This document shows, in pieces, positions 47,734 through 60,500 of a stretch of 64,000 nt of DNA; the first letter of the stretch is position 1, and the number at the start of each line of letters is the position of its first letter. Location: positions 646,894-710,893 of the forward strand of contig JXTB01000162.1 of assembly GCA_002914805.1 (NCBI GenBank), in the 5' to 3' direction. Source of the DNA: Parasponia andersonii. Taxonomy: Eukaryota > Streptophyta > Magnoliopsida > Rosales > Cannabaceae. Position numbers and translations under genes: made by a program. The notes beneath the pieces were generated by a model. The model had not been told where the DNA came from. It made no database searches and saw only the letters and a program-made list of their open reading frames with translations.

Positions 47734-49140
47734 TTGAAGGCAAACCTAGATGTCTTCATATGGCAGTGTTCGAATAAGGTAGGGATTGATATGAATGTTG
47801 TATGCCACTGCCTAAATATTGATACAGCAAAGAAACCTGTGCAGCAGATAAGAAGGGCAATGAATCCAGAATGCTACGTCTCATTAAAAAATGAGGTAGA
47901 GAAGATGCTCGAGATTGGGTTCATCAGGGAGTCATTTTACCTAAGCTGGCTTACAAACCCATTTTTGGTGAAGAAACCTAATGGAAAGTGGAGCACTTAC
48001 ATCAATTTCACTGATTTCAACAAAGCATACCCGAAGGATAGTTTCTCACTTCCAAGAATCGACCAGCTTTTAGATGTGATGTCAGGGCATGAATTGCTAA
48101 GTTTTATGGATGTGTATTCTAGATATAACCAAGTCCCTAAATACAAGTTAGATGAGAAGCATACCTCGTTCATCACTGATCGATGATTATATTGTTACAA
48201 GAAGATACCCTTCGGACTCATCAACACATGAGCAACTTATCAACCTCTTGTCAACATGATATTTGAAAACAAATTGGCAAGACAATGGAAGTATATGTTG
48301 ATGACATATTAGTGAAGTCGAAGAAAGCTGAAGATCATGTCAAACATATTGATGAAATGTTCAAAATTCTTTCAAAATATCAAATGAAGCTGAACCCCCA
48401 GAAGTGTGCATTTGGTGTAGGATCTGGGAAGTTCCTAAGGTTCATGGACAATCAGCTAGGTATTAAAGCTAACTCTCAGAAGATACAAGAACTGATTGAC
48501 ATGTAATCACCTCGCAAATCCAAAGATGTGCAGAGCTTGACAGGAAAAGTGACTGTACTAGGCTGATTCATATCAAGATCGATTGAAAAATGCCAACCAA
48601 TCTTTGAGATGTTGAAGGGTTCAAAGATGTTTGAGTGGACAGATAAGTGCGAGCAGATGTTCTAAGAATTAAAGAAACACTTGGGATCTTCTCTACTCTT
48701 GTCGAAGCTAAATCTAGCGGAAAAGTTGTTCTTGTACCTCGCTATTTCTAAATATACGATATGTGCAACATTAATTCAAGAAGAAAAAAATATACAATGA
48801 CTTGTGTATTATGTGAGCAGAAGATTTCTCAACGCTTAGACAAGATATCCAGATATGTAAAAGTTAGCATTAGTGCTTGTTATCGCATCCATGAAGCTTC
48901 GACCATACTTCCACGCACATTCTATTGAAGTTTTCACAAATTTTCCATTATAAGAGGTTCTGTAAAAACCTGAAGCATCAAGACGATCACTCAAGTGGGC
49001 GGTCGAGCTGAGCCAATTCGACATCAACTACTACCCTCGCACTGCAATTAAAAGTCAAGCTCTTACAGATTTTATTGCAGAATTTACTTACGATATCGAT
49101 CTTTCCACAAAGTAATTGAGAAACCTGCCACGGATTTAAA
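47734..49140 (+). pseudogene. Gypsy reverse transcriptase and connection region
   Basis: 47734-48183 encodes the RT fingers and palm start (EVEKMLEIGFIRES, NPFLVKKPNGKWSTYI, DFNKAYPKDSFSLPRIDQLLD, LLSFMDVYSRYNQV), with the first catalytic Asp in FMDVYS. A stop at 48184 breaks the frame. 48285-48504 holds the catalytic YVDDILVKS (48294 onward), the second and third Asp intact, and KLNPQKCAFGV. Several further stops (from 48504) run through the thumb and connection to about 49140. The order and wording match Tat-lineage pol. Confidence 0.85.
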
Positions 49141-49690
49141 TAAGTCGTGAAAGCTTTATGTTGATGGATTGTTAAACGAGAATATAGTTGGTGTGGGTTT
49201 GATGCTAATCAGTCCACAATGGTATAATATTTATTGTACACTTCACTTCGGATTTCCAACATCAAATAATGAAGCAGAATATGAGGAATTGATAGCTGGG
49301 CTCAAGCTCGCACAAGAAATGAAGAACGAGATGATTGAGGTATACAGTAACTCCTAGTTAGTTGTTTGTCAAGTGATAGGTGATTACTAAGCTAGAGGAG
49401 GAAGAATATTGGCTTATTTACATAAAGTGCAAAGGCTATTCTCGACATTTACTGCTTATAGCATTCAACTTCTTTCTTGTATTAAGAACACTTAGGAAAA
49501 TTCTCTAACCAAACTCGCCTTGACAAAAGATGTAGAATTGCTAAAGGTGATTCCTATCGAATTCCTCCCAAAGTTAAGTACCGAAGTAGATCCCCATGTA
49601 ACCATGCTAGTTGATTAGAAACCTTCATGGATGAATCCTATAATGAAGTACCTACAAGATGGCGACCTTCTTGAGAATGAAGATGATGCA
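49141..49690 (+). pseudogene. Gypsy RNase H domain, inactive
   Basis: Recognisable as LYVDGLLNENIVGVGLML (49157-49210) and SNNEAEYEELIAGLKLA (49264-49314), which carry the first Asp and the Glu. The third acidic position, normally SDSQLV, reads SNS followed by a stop (49349-49357), so the catalytic Asp is Asn. More stops follow. Confidence 0.75.
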
Positions 49691-49702
49691 AAATGACTTC
49701 AA

Positions 49703-50860
49703 ATGAAGGTAGCTCGCTATATCATCTATGACGGAAAGCTTTATCAAAGAAGTTTTAGCTCGCCGTTATTGTTATGTGTTGATGAAGAAAAAGCATACTA
49801 CATTATTACGGACATTCATGAAGGGATATGTGGAAATCATTCTAGGGGACAGGTACTTGTCAATAAAGCCCTTAGACAAAGATATTTTGGCCTACTATAT
49901 AGAAATATGCAATGGAATTCGCTCAGAAATGTGATAAATGTCAACAATTTATAACTATTCCTAGATCACCACCTGTTCCTCTTACTTCAATGACTAGTCC
50001 ATGGCCATTTACAGTATGGTGAATTGATATTATTGGAATGCTTCCATTAGTATGAGGAGAATTGAAGTATGCAGTAGTCACAGTCGATTATTTAACCACA
50101 TAGACAGAAGCTGAAGCCTTGAGTACCATTTCTGCAAAGAAGATGATAAATTTTATTTACAAGTCTATAATATACTATTATGGTATACCACACACTATAG
50201 TTTTTGATAATGGGAAGCAATTTGACTGGAATGAATTTCGCAATTTCTGTGATAACTTGGGCATCAAGAAAAGCTTCTCTACTGTCATTCATCCACAAGC
50301 TAATGGTCAGGTCAAAGCTATAAACAAGGTACTTAAACATAACCTAAAGATGAAGTTGAAAGGACATAAGGGAGCTTGGCTAGAGGTACTTCCCAAAGTA
50401 TTATGGGCATATCGCACCACTCAATAAACCACTACTAGAGAAAGTCCATTCCTTTTAGCTTACAGATTTGAAGTAATGGTGCCAGTTGAAATTGGTACGA
50501 GCTCCATACGACGATCTACTTATGAGCAATATCAGAATGATGCATTGATGAGAATTAAGCTCGATCTTCTGAAAGAAAGGCGCGAGCAGTCTCAATGCAA
50601 ATTGCATTATACCAATAATGCATAGCTCGATATTAACATTCTAAAGTAAAAAAATAAACAATTTGAAGTTGGCGACCTTGTTCTTCAACAAGTTCTCTCT
50701 AATACTAAAGAGCACAGTGTTGGTGTATTTAGACCTTCTTGGAAAGGACCATATATTATTGATACTATCATTCGACTTGAGACATACAAATTAGCTCGCA
50801 CTGAATGAGAAAAGATCGAGCATGCTTGGAATAATAAACAACTTTGTCATTTTTATCAGT
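49703..50860 (+). pseudogene. Gypsy integrase, inactive
   Basis: The zinc-binding HHCC part appears as ITDIHEGICGNHSRGQ (49806-49853) and a CDKC pair near 49933. The catalytic core has an Asp in IDIIG (about 50025), an Asp in VFDNGKQF (50200-50223), and QANGQVKAINK (50299-50331), where the family has Glu before A-x-N-K; here codon 50314-50316 is AAA, lysine. The domain runs through HKGAWLEVLPKVLWAYRTT (50367-50423) to a C-terminal WKGPYI block near 50740. Stops interrupt it several times. Confidence 0.8.
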
Positions 50861-51500
50861 AAATCTTCATGTATATCTTCATATAGCTTTAATGGCCTGA
50901 GGAGCAAATCTTATTATACATCATTCGAATTTATCAATAAAAATAATAATTTCTTCAATCTATCATAATTTATTTTTATCAGTTCATCTACTATAGTTTT
51001 ATGGCCATCTTCGAATACCATACAACTCTGGGGGTAGTGGATTTAGATTATGTAATCTTTTACTCGCTCCCTCGCTTCATGCCTTAGTATGTCATATTAT
51101 GCGATATCCCTCCTCAAACAAATAATCGACTAAGCAAAATGTCTATAGGTGATATATTGCTATAAACCTTATTTTACCATGGAACTTTTGGAAAATAATA
51201 ATGAGTTCGCATTACTCATGCTCATTGTTTTTCATTAGTAACCTAATCTATCCTAACACTTAAAACCTATTTTAAGTTAATTAGATTCGAATCGCAATAG
51301 CGTACTGATTAGTCAATTAGTGATTGACTACTTAGTTAAATCGTGCATTAAAATATGATATGTTTCTATTTTAACTGTTTTGCAGGATAAAAATTCGGAA
51401 AAGAAAATATTATAAATATAAACCCGCATCTATGTGTGAGCAAAAATATTATAAAACAATGGGACAAGCTCATATGGTATGAATAAAATAGAAATGGTTC
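50861..51500 (+). mobile_element. Spacer between integrase and antisense ORF
   Basis: AT-rich non-coding DNA inside the gypsy element, with the end of the integrase frame at its left. No motif is recognised. Confidence 0.5.
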
Positions 51501-51523
51501 TTAAATAAATTACAAGAAAAGTA

Positions 51524-53700
51524 TTAATTGTCTTTTGCAGCATCATACTTGAAGTCCTCTGCAGCATTTTTTGCATCACCCTGCCTCCAACTTTCGACCA
51601 AGGCTGCGATATCAGAACCCAAGAAGGAAAAGTTGAAGTTCCGATACTCGCAATAAATATTATAGGCGATGGTTGAGATTCTAAGATTGTTAGCTTCATC
51701 TTCGAGCTCAGGGAGTTGTGTCTCTTTAAAATCATCCACTGCCTTGTGATGTGCTTCATCCAGAGCATCATCATGGAAAGAAATCTTCTCATTGAGTTTC
51801 TTCATTTCTCCCTAAAGCCCTTCGAACTTCTTCTTCTCCTATTCTAGATTATCTTTGAGCTACTGCTTCTCTGCTTGAAGATTGTTTACCTTAGCTTCAT
51901 GCAAGCTTTTCAGGTCCTCGTATGTCTTTGACAGGGATTCAATCTTCTACTCGCTTTCTTTACCAGCCAGTATTAAGTTGAGGACAGAGTCATATATGAG
52001 AACTGCGGCAGAAGCAACCTACATACAATGATTATTAGTTATAATTACTTATTAGTAGAATAAAAACAAGAGCAACTAGAATGATGTTTATATTAGCGAG
52101 CATCCTCAGTACTCCATTGAATGTGACTTGGGATGGTTTGTTCTACAGATTTCGTCATGTATCATCAGTAGTTAATCGATCGACGAAGGAGCTAGTCAAG
52201 CTAATTTTTGGATGCAGTTGGCTTAAAAGCGCTTCGACCTCTAGAGGATGGTCTACTAGGTTAAGAGGTTCGAGGGGAATCGATGAAGCTAATTTTCTAC
52301 CTGATGCCTTGTCTGTTCGAGGTCTTAAGAGGTTGAGTTAAGGTATTGGTGGGAGAAGGTGATGCGTTAGCTGGCTCTTCTTTAAAGATAACTCTTATTT
52401 ACTTCATAGTTTCGAAGATTTTTTCTTTCACTTTCAGAGTAGATGAGGAAGAGCTAGTGGAGCATTGGACTTGGAGCCCAAAGTTGATGGTGGAGCCTAC
52501 ATTTCACTTCCAATGTGAACCATTTTTGCAAAGAGATGAGAAAAATAAGAACACTATGCAAAGCAAGTATATAAAGAGATAATGAGTCTTTACCTTCAGG
52601 TTAGGTTGGAATAGAGCTTGGTATATCCGGTGATGAAGTCGCAGTTTTTTTCTTCTTCAAGCTCGAAGTTCCTAAAGATGAGGGTATCTTTCGCTTTTTT
52701 GAGCTTGAAGCTTATCTTTTCTTCTTTGGGCTAGAGGCACTCCTGGGATGGTTAGCAGAGGACGACATGCTCGTTCCTTTAGGAAAAAGGCCAGATGCAA
52801 GCGAGTTTTCGGTTGTTCCCAAAATTTTCTAATCGAATTGTTCTTTAGGGAGCGAGTTAATTTTTCCAACTTGAAGAAGCTGATCGGAGTTCAAAGCCAG
52901 TTGTTCGTCTCTATTAGCTGCGAGGTGTAAAAGAGTATGTTAGAATGAATAGTATACAATGTGCAAATGTAACTGAGCGAATACTTACTAGCATGCTAGA
53001 ATAAGCCATTCTTGGCGTACTCGAAGTGGAAGAAACCACCTTTCCACTTGCCCATGTTATTCCTAACATTGGAAATAGTCTTCGCAATAGAGCCTGACCA
53101 TTTGCATGCATAATAAAACTCAATGTCGGAAGGGTTCGACTTAAGACAGTAAAATCATGTGAACTCTTTTGGGATAAGGATCTCTATTTTATACTTATGG
53201 TAAAGTATGTACAATCCTACCATATATCTATAAGTATTAGGGGTAAATTAGAATAAGACTACACTGTAGTAGTAAACTTTGGATTGTATGTATGGATGAA
53301 GAGAGAGATGAACTCTAGCTCGCATTAGGGCATTAATAAATGTTGCATATTTAAGCAGAGGAGATTGGGGTGGTTGAATTCAGTCGGAGTCGTTATACTT
53401 AGCTCCAGATTAAGGTTGTATTGTTTGTTCAATTTCATAATTTTTTCCCATGTGTAATTGGATTTGATATCGCCCTAAGGCCATTCTCCTTCGACGTATT
53501 GAAAGCCAATAGAATATTTTGGAGCCTCTCTAATGTGTTAAGGGCACTGGTCCTCTGGGAGGTCTGCTATGTGAGGACTTCCTCGCCTAACCCAATTATT
53601 ACAACTTCAGGTTCGGAGTCTCTCTCGATGTAGTCGTCTATATTAATCGACTCAGAGTTCGTCGAGGGTTCTGATTCTCTAGAGAATACATTCCCTCCCT
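51524..53700 (-). pseudogene. Degenerate antisense ORF (aORF) of the Tat-type element
   Basis: The minus strand opposite to gag-pol carries a broken coding region. From its 5' side (about 53700) it gives LEFISLFIHTYNP-like pieces (about 53270-53310), then LKSNPSDIEFYYACKWSGS and NMGKWKGGFFHFEYAKNGLF (about 52990-53130), a charged basic stretch (52672-52869), and a final Leu/Glu/Lys-rich coiled-coil part (51524-52010, with ESLSKTYEDLKSLHEAKVNN and MKKLNEKISFHDDALDEAHH). Stops and possible introns break it. Retand/Ogre-type Tat elements are known to have such an antisense ORF between integrase and the 3' LTR, some with a plant mobile domain; position, strand and flavour fit. The role of these ORFs is not established. 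Confidence 0.6.
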
Positions 53701-55022
53701 AAAGTCTTTGCTACTAGATATCTAAAAAAGAAATAAAATTATATTTAATCCTATGTGAGCTCTGGTTGGCAGGTATTTAATGTAAACTATATTTATATTT
53801 ATAAAGCTAACCTAAGCACAACCTAGAAATAGGTGTGTTATTTTGTCTGTTTCTATTGCAGATATGCTCATTGCGTGCAAGCAGGGATGTTATAGTAATT
53901 TGGGACTACAAACCTTAAAAATTGCACTGGCACTTATCTATTCGATTATCGCAAAGATGATATTCGGATTAGCCTATGACTTCGTCTATCTTTAATTCAG
54001 CTATCTTACAAAATTCGAGCAACTCTTCGGCAATTCATCATTCGATTTAGTCAGATTCGTCTCTAATATTCGACCTGAACAAAATCTAGAATCAACCCTA
54101 AATCTACAATTCTGCATCTATGACTTTGATTTAACAATCCAAAAATTTCAGAAAAACAATATTTTCCTATGAGTTCCATCTAATACATTTAAGTCAAATC
54201 ATCGTCGTCAAATGAGATAGAGACTTCCACTTCTAGGTCTATAACTCAGTTGTTGTCAAGTTCAAGCAAATTGTTAAGATTATAGTTCAGAGTCAACAAT
54301 GATTCTGGATTCTTAAAAAATAATCCAGTTTATATATGGTCTTTGCTTCTATAAGAATCAAAGTATTCAAAAAAAATGAAAAAAAAAGAGGAACTAACGT
54401 TTGATCTTATCTTTGAAGATATCACCGGAGATGAAATATGTAGCAATGGCCGTGTTCGTCGGAAAGGTTAAGGCGACGGTCTAGTTCACCGGAGAAGATA
54501 AAGAAGGTATTTGAGTTCTGTCATGAAAAGATCTTGAGCTTGAGAATTTCTGGATTTTTTAAAAATTTGAGAATTTCAGAAAATGAAAATGAGATATAGA
54601 AGGAAATAGGCTATTTTTTATATCACAAGATTCCTTAAATTTGGGTCGTGAATCAATGAGATTAATTTTCAGATCCAATGGCCAAGATTCATGCGAGACA
54701 ATTGATTTTCAAAATCAAATAATTTAATTTTCGAAATACAAAAGGGTTTTGGTATGAAAGGATGGCTGACATCGTCATCATCATCATACCTACTCGAGAA
54801 ACGGAGAGAACTCATCGAGTCTCATTAATCTCCTAAGAAAAAATGACATGTAGTTGTGTCTGTCAAGAAAGTGTATGGGTGGTCCTAAAAAGATATGATC
54901 TAAGATTTTTGTGACTCTTCAAGGGTTCAAAATGATCTCATCACGTCGCATGTTTTAAGCTCGCACTTGTCAGAGTAGGTAGTTCTATTCGGCCATGAAA
55001 GACTAATGGAGCTGGGGGCAAT
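53701..55022 (+). mobile_element. 3' non-coding region and polypurine tract of the gypsy element
   Basis: Non-coding DNA between the antisense ORF and the 3' LTR; it includes the probable promoter side of the aORF. A purine-rich run GGAGCTGGGGGCAAT (55009-55023) directly before the LTR is the likely polypurine tract. Confidence 0.55.
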
Positions 55023-55587
55023 TGTTGTACGATCTTAAATCTATACACTGATCAATACCAGAAAAAGAAATTCGACAACTAAGGAGAATACACCAGGTCG
55101 AATATTAGAAACAATTAATAGTACGACCTGTTCTGTATGAATAAATGTGCGATTAATAGAAAAGGAAATTAGATCAATCTTTTCCAAATGGTAATCCGCG
55201 AGGAAAGGAAAACAAGCTTCTGACTATAAATATCAAACAATAAATTCCATTTAAGTGGTTACATGATTTTGTATTATTACTCAAATTGTATTTTCTAATA
55301 TGTACTTTCCCACTTGTATAATTGGCTACTCTTACCTATATAAAGGAGGCTCGATCTCATACTTATTTTATAATCATTTTACTATACTTTCTCTCTGTAA
55401 TTTTTTTTTTGCTCTCACATTGAGACTTAGAGAATTTTTTGTAATTCTCTAAAAAATAGTGAAGAACATTGGACGTAGGCTCATCTTTTTTGGGATTGAA
55501 CCACTATAAAATTTTTGTTTCCTTAATTATTTTGTTTTATCAATCTTTTTCATACCAAAGTCATATCTTACAAAACCTCCGTCAACA
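55023..55587 (+). mobile_element. 3' LTR of the old Tat-type gypsy element
   Basis: Starts TGTTGTACGATCTTAAATCTATAC and ends CCGTCAACA, and pairs with 44501-45027. The TATA box is kept (CCTATATAAAGG, 55334-55345). It carries about 70 bases (55386-55458) that are absent from the 5' copy, while the 5' copy has two shorter stretches missing here. I find no matching 5-base target-site duplication outside the two LTRs, as expected for an old, mutated insertion. Confidence 0.85.
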
Positions 55588-57519
55588 GAGTATATGTTAA
55601 ATTTAACATATCATACTAAATTTAGAATTAATACACTTTTTAGCATGAATGTATTGGAGATGGTCTAATACAACTATACCGACTAAATTAGACCTTTAAA
55701 TTTTGATTTTTTGTTCTTATATTTCTTGTACTTGATATGTTTTTCACCAAAATTATAAAGAGAAGCAAGCAAACACTATTCGGAAACTGACAACTCACAT
55801 CGCATACCACAGTTACATAAGTTTGTATCTTGGTACAGGAGTTGAAATCTTTATCGTTATCTCATGTAAATGAGTCATGAGATAGCATTCAAAGAACAAA
55901 ATAACAATAAATTAATGAACATACAACTTGAAAAAAAAGAAGAAGAAATAAACAGAGAAAAAGTAAGAACCATAAAACCTAATCTTAAACTTTTCTTTCG
56001 TGACCAGCACGTTCCAAGACTTAATATTGTTCAAAATTTCAGGGAAGATATATATAAACAGGATGAAGGCTTGAGCTCCTCAAATCTTTTTTTTTTTTTT
56101 TTTCTAAACAAAAATGGTGAGATGAATATGATAAATTAAGGCAAGGAGAAAACAAAATGAACATCAACAAGGTTGGATCAAAGACAAGTATTCAATAACT
56201 TTGGTTGCTTATTTTGTGATGAATAATGGAAAATCCCAAAAATATCTCATGTGTTTTAACGTAATACTAGTTTTGATCTTGTTGTTTTTAGCTTGTTAAA
56301 ACATGTAGAACACAATATTTTTTATATTTTCCTCAATAATAAATATCAATATTGAAAAAGTTTTAATAAAGTAGTACATTAATATGAAAATTCAGTAAAT
56401 ATGATTTATTAAATATTACTTAATAATTTTGGGAGATCTCTTTTAGGAGAACTGGAGTAGTATTGCAAATCATCCTTTTTTACCCTTCATTTTAATAAAT
56501 ATTCACGTTTCTTCAATAGCTAAAAGGTTTTCATATAAATTTTTACACTAAGTATATCAAATATCAATACATAAGTCTTTATATTAATTATATCGGTTTG
56601 CAAAATGAGTATATCAGTATATTGGTTTAATATTTTATTAATGTACATCCGCATATAAAATGAGTATCTAACGCGCGATATAGTAAAAATTAATAAATAT
56701 AATGGCCATCTAGTTATTGAAAAATAAAAAAACATTTTTTTTAGTGGAGTGTTAAAATCAATTATTTCGCCAAGAGTCCCGATCAACTATTTGTTTCATT
56801 TCAGTAAGGGACCATTTGTTTCTTATTACTAGCAATTGTATTAGTTTTAGATAGACTATTTGTTTATTTAAGACTTTAAAAATATATACACCAAAATTTT
56901 AATTTTTATTTTTGAGATAAAGATTAATAATGTAATTGAAACTAACATACACTTCCTTGAAATTGCAATATAATGTTTCAATGTCACCCTTTACTGTCCT
57001 TCACTGATTAGGCCAAAAGCTTTTCAAAGAACACAAATATCCTGCCTCGGTGTTTACAAGCAAAATTTACAACATTAATGCCATTTGATTTAAATTAAAG
57101 AATTAAACAAAACCAGATTAAAAAAAAATCAAATAAAAAATAAAAATAAAAATCCAATTCCTTAACCAATGTCACTCGTTTTATAATTTGTGTTTAGGGT
57201 TGAGGCTGAAACATTTTATTAATAAATATGTATAGTTTCCAAAAGGTTCAGGGTTTAAAATTTAAAAAACAAAAACTAGAGGGGATGCAATGTAAATTGG
57301 GAGCATAATCTAAACTAAAGTTAAAGTACGTTTTGGGTTCGGCCCCAAAATTTCAGGCGACAATTTTCAATTTCATTTTCATTTTCGAGTCCATATTCCA
57401 TTGGCGGGAGTTTTCTCTCTTCTTCTCCCGCTCGCTCTTCTTTTTCTCTCGATCTAATTCTCTCTGCGACCTGCGTCTCTGTAATTAGGGCAAATATTGT
57501 GATCCAGAATCATTCGGTT
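55588..57519. other. Intergenic DNA and SCC3 promoter
   Basis: AT-rich, no supported gene. The ORF at 55870-56139 is a Lys/Glu/Asn-rich chance frame ending in a poly-Phe from a T-run. From about 57340 the sequence becomes CT-rich (57410-57480), probably the SCC3 core promoter and 5' UTR. Confidence 0.45.
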
Positions 57520-60500
57520 ATGGAGGACCAACCTCCAACAACTGAAACGTCGTCCAGGCGCTACGTGAGTTCTTCTTATTCTTCTTCTCTCTCTCTCTCT
57601 CTCTCTCAACCCTTGAAATTCTATATGAATATGACCTAATTTTGACAATTTTTGAGTAAGCAGAAAAGAAATAGGGTTCAAATTCAAGGAACTGAGAACC
57701 AGCGGGAAAAGGGGAGCAACGGTACTGGTGGAGAAAACAACGACAGGGTCAGCGATGCCAGTAATCCGGCGGACCGCGAGAGCTCCCCCGATGATTTTGA
57801 AGATACTCGTCCCAGGACTAAGCGAGGTCGTCCTCAGGAAGGAACTTCTGAACCCACTGGTCATAACTTGATTGGTAATTTGGTTTCCACCCTGAACCCT
57901 AAAATTTTCCATTTTTGACTAAATTACCTGTTTAGGTTTTAGATTCTTGTTCAGAGTGATATTCCTTTGTTGCTTGCACTGAATATTGAATACTAATTGT
58001 GAAAGTGCGAGAGTAATTATTTGTTAATAATCTACTTTGTGATATATACTTTTTTGGCTTTTCTTTCTTTCATAATAAATTGATCGTTCTGGAAAATTTT
58101 AATATGTGTTATTATTATCTTGGCTCCAGTGACATTTTATTTAATATAATGTAAATCAGCCTTTTCTGGTTCATTTTGACCATAGTTCAATCAGAATGTG
58201 GGTAACTGCGAATTTCATAGGAATTTTCTAATCTAATAATGTCTTATGTGCTTACAGCTGGTATATTTTTCCCACAATTGCTTCAGTCGTTAATCCTTTC
58301 GCAATAAAAACAGTGCTGCTGCACGTAGACATTAGCTGTATAAGTATATTTTTGGTCTTTGAAGTGGTTAATTATGTTGACTGATAGATATTGACCACTT
58401 TTATTATACTGTTGTTTTTATTTTTATTCAGAGGTCATTAAAGGCAATGGAAAGTACATTAATCAAACAGTCAAGCTGTGGGTTGAGCAATATGAGAAGG
58501 ATCCAAAACCTGCAATGGTTGAGCTCTTGACAATGCTCTTTGAGGTAATCTGAAAGTTCCAAGAAATTACTCGACTGAACTGGGAAATGAGAAAAAAATA
58601 TATTTTCTATTTACTTTATAAAAAATCAAGTCGGTTCTGTTTTATTGTTTAGGTTTATTGTGACCTAGTTGTGTATTAAAAAGAAAACCTTATTCGGTGA
58701 GCATTTCTTTACTTTCAAATATGAGTTTGTGACTGATGAAACTTTTAATTCTACAGGCATGTGGTGCCAAGTATTACATAAAAGGAGAGTTTCTAGATGA
58801 GATTGATGTCGACGATGTTGTTGTAGCTCTTGTCGATCTTGCTAGAAGAGTATCCTGCAATATTATTGTTTTTGTTTTTATTTGTTTGTTGTTATTAGGA
58901 TGCACTCACACATATTCTAAATATTCTAGAGCCATAATTTTTTCATCAAGATTTTGTACCCGAAGTTTTGCTTGACTCTTGGGAACCTTTAGGGGGAAGT
59001 TGAAGATTACCAAAGTTCAAAAAAGAAGGAGTTCAAGAATTTCAAAGATAACCTTCAATCATTCTGGGACACATTGGTTCGTGAGTGTCAACATGGCCCT
59101 CTGTTTGATCAGGTTCTGTTCGACAAGTGCATGGACTATATTATTGCTTTGTCATGGTTAGTATTCAAATACTTGGAGTGTCAATTTGAAGCCAAAATTT
59201 TCACGTAGCTTACTCTCTTTGACCTTGTCTCATTTCCACACTAATCAGCACTCCTCCAAGAGTCTACCGTCAAGTTGCTTCAATTATGGGACTCCAACTT
59301 GTCACATCCTTCATAGGTGTTGCTAAAGTGCTCAGTGCTCAACGGGAAACAACTCGCAGACAGTTAGATGCTGAAAAAAAGAAAACGGCTGAGGGGCCTC
59401 GGGTGGAATCACTAAGCAAAAGGTTTTCAGTGACTCATGAAAAGATAACAATGTTGGAGGAGATGATGCGCAAAATCTTCACTGGGTAAGATTTTCCAAA
59501 TTCGGAGGTTTTATCAAGGGAATTTAAAAACTATATAGCTTGATGAAAATTAAACTATATAGCTTGATGAAAATTAAGTGCTATACTTTTGTTCCAGAAA
59601 TTCTAGACTAATTCATGTGGCTGTTTTGAAGGTTATTTATGCATCGTTATCGAGACATGGATCCAAATATTCGGATGTCTTGCATAGAGTCATTGGGTGT
59701 ATGGGTTTTTTCATACCCCTCTCTGTTCTTGCAAGATTTATACTTAAAGTATCTTGGTTGGACACTAAATGACAAAGTGAGATTTTAAATTCGTAATGAA
59801 TTATGAACCAATTTTCTATTGCTGCTTATCTGCTGGACATAACTAACTTATCATTTTTCTTTTACTGTATTTTAAGAATGCTGGTGTCAGAAAAGCTTCT
59901 GTCCTTGCATTGCAAAATCTTTACGAGGTGGATGATAATGTGCCGACTCTTGGTCTGTTCACGGAAAGATTCTCCAATCGGATGATTGAGCTTGCTGATG
60001 ACATTGACAATTCTGTGGCTGTATGTGCAATTGGCCTTGTGAAGCAACTCCTGAGGTAAATTATTGACTTTTAACCTTTTGAAACTTTTTATTCAAGTAG
60101 TAGATTAATGATTCCCCTTAAGTTTTACTCAAATATTATTGAAATTTGTTGATTTGCTTTTCGTATGCTACAGACATCAACTTCTGCCTGATGATGATTT
60201 GGGTCCATTATATGATTTGCTTATTGATGAACCAGCAGAGATCAGGCACGCCATTGGTGCATTAGTGTATGATCACTTGATTACCCAAAAGTTTAATAGC
60301 TCCCAATCGGGTGCGTAACGTTTCATCCTTGCTTGGACTCAATTCTAGCAACTCCATTTGTAAATGTATTCCACACATAAGAATACTATTTGCAAAACAA
60401 TGTACTTTCCAGGTGAAGGAAGTAATTCTTCTGAGGTCCATCTGGGCAGAATGTTGCAGATACTAAGAGAATTCTCCACTGATCAAATTCTAAGCAGCTA

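Noticed and set aside
55870..56139. 89-codon charged ORF
   Set aside because: Composition follows A-rich DNA and the end is a poly-T run translated as Phe; no domain.
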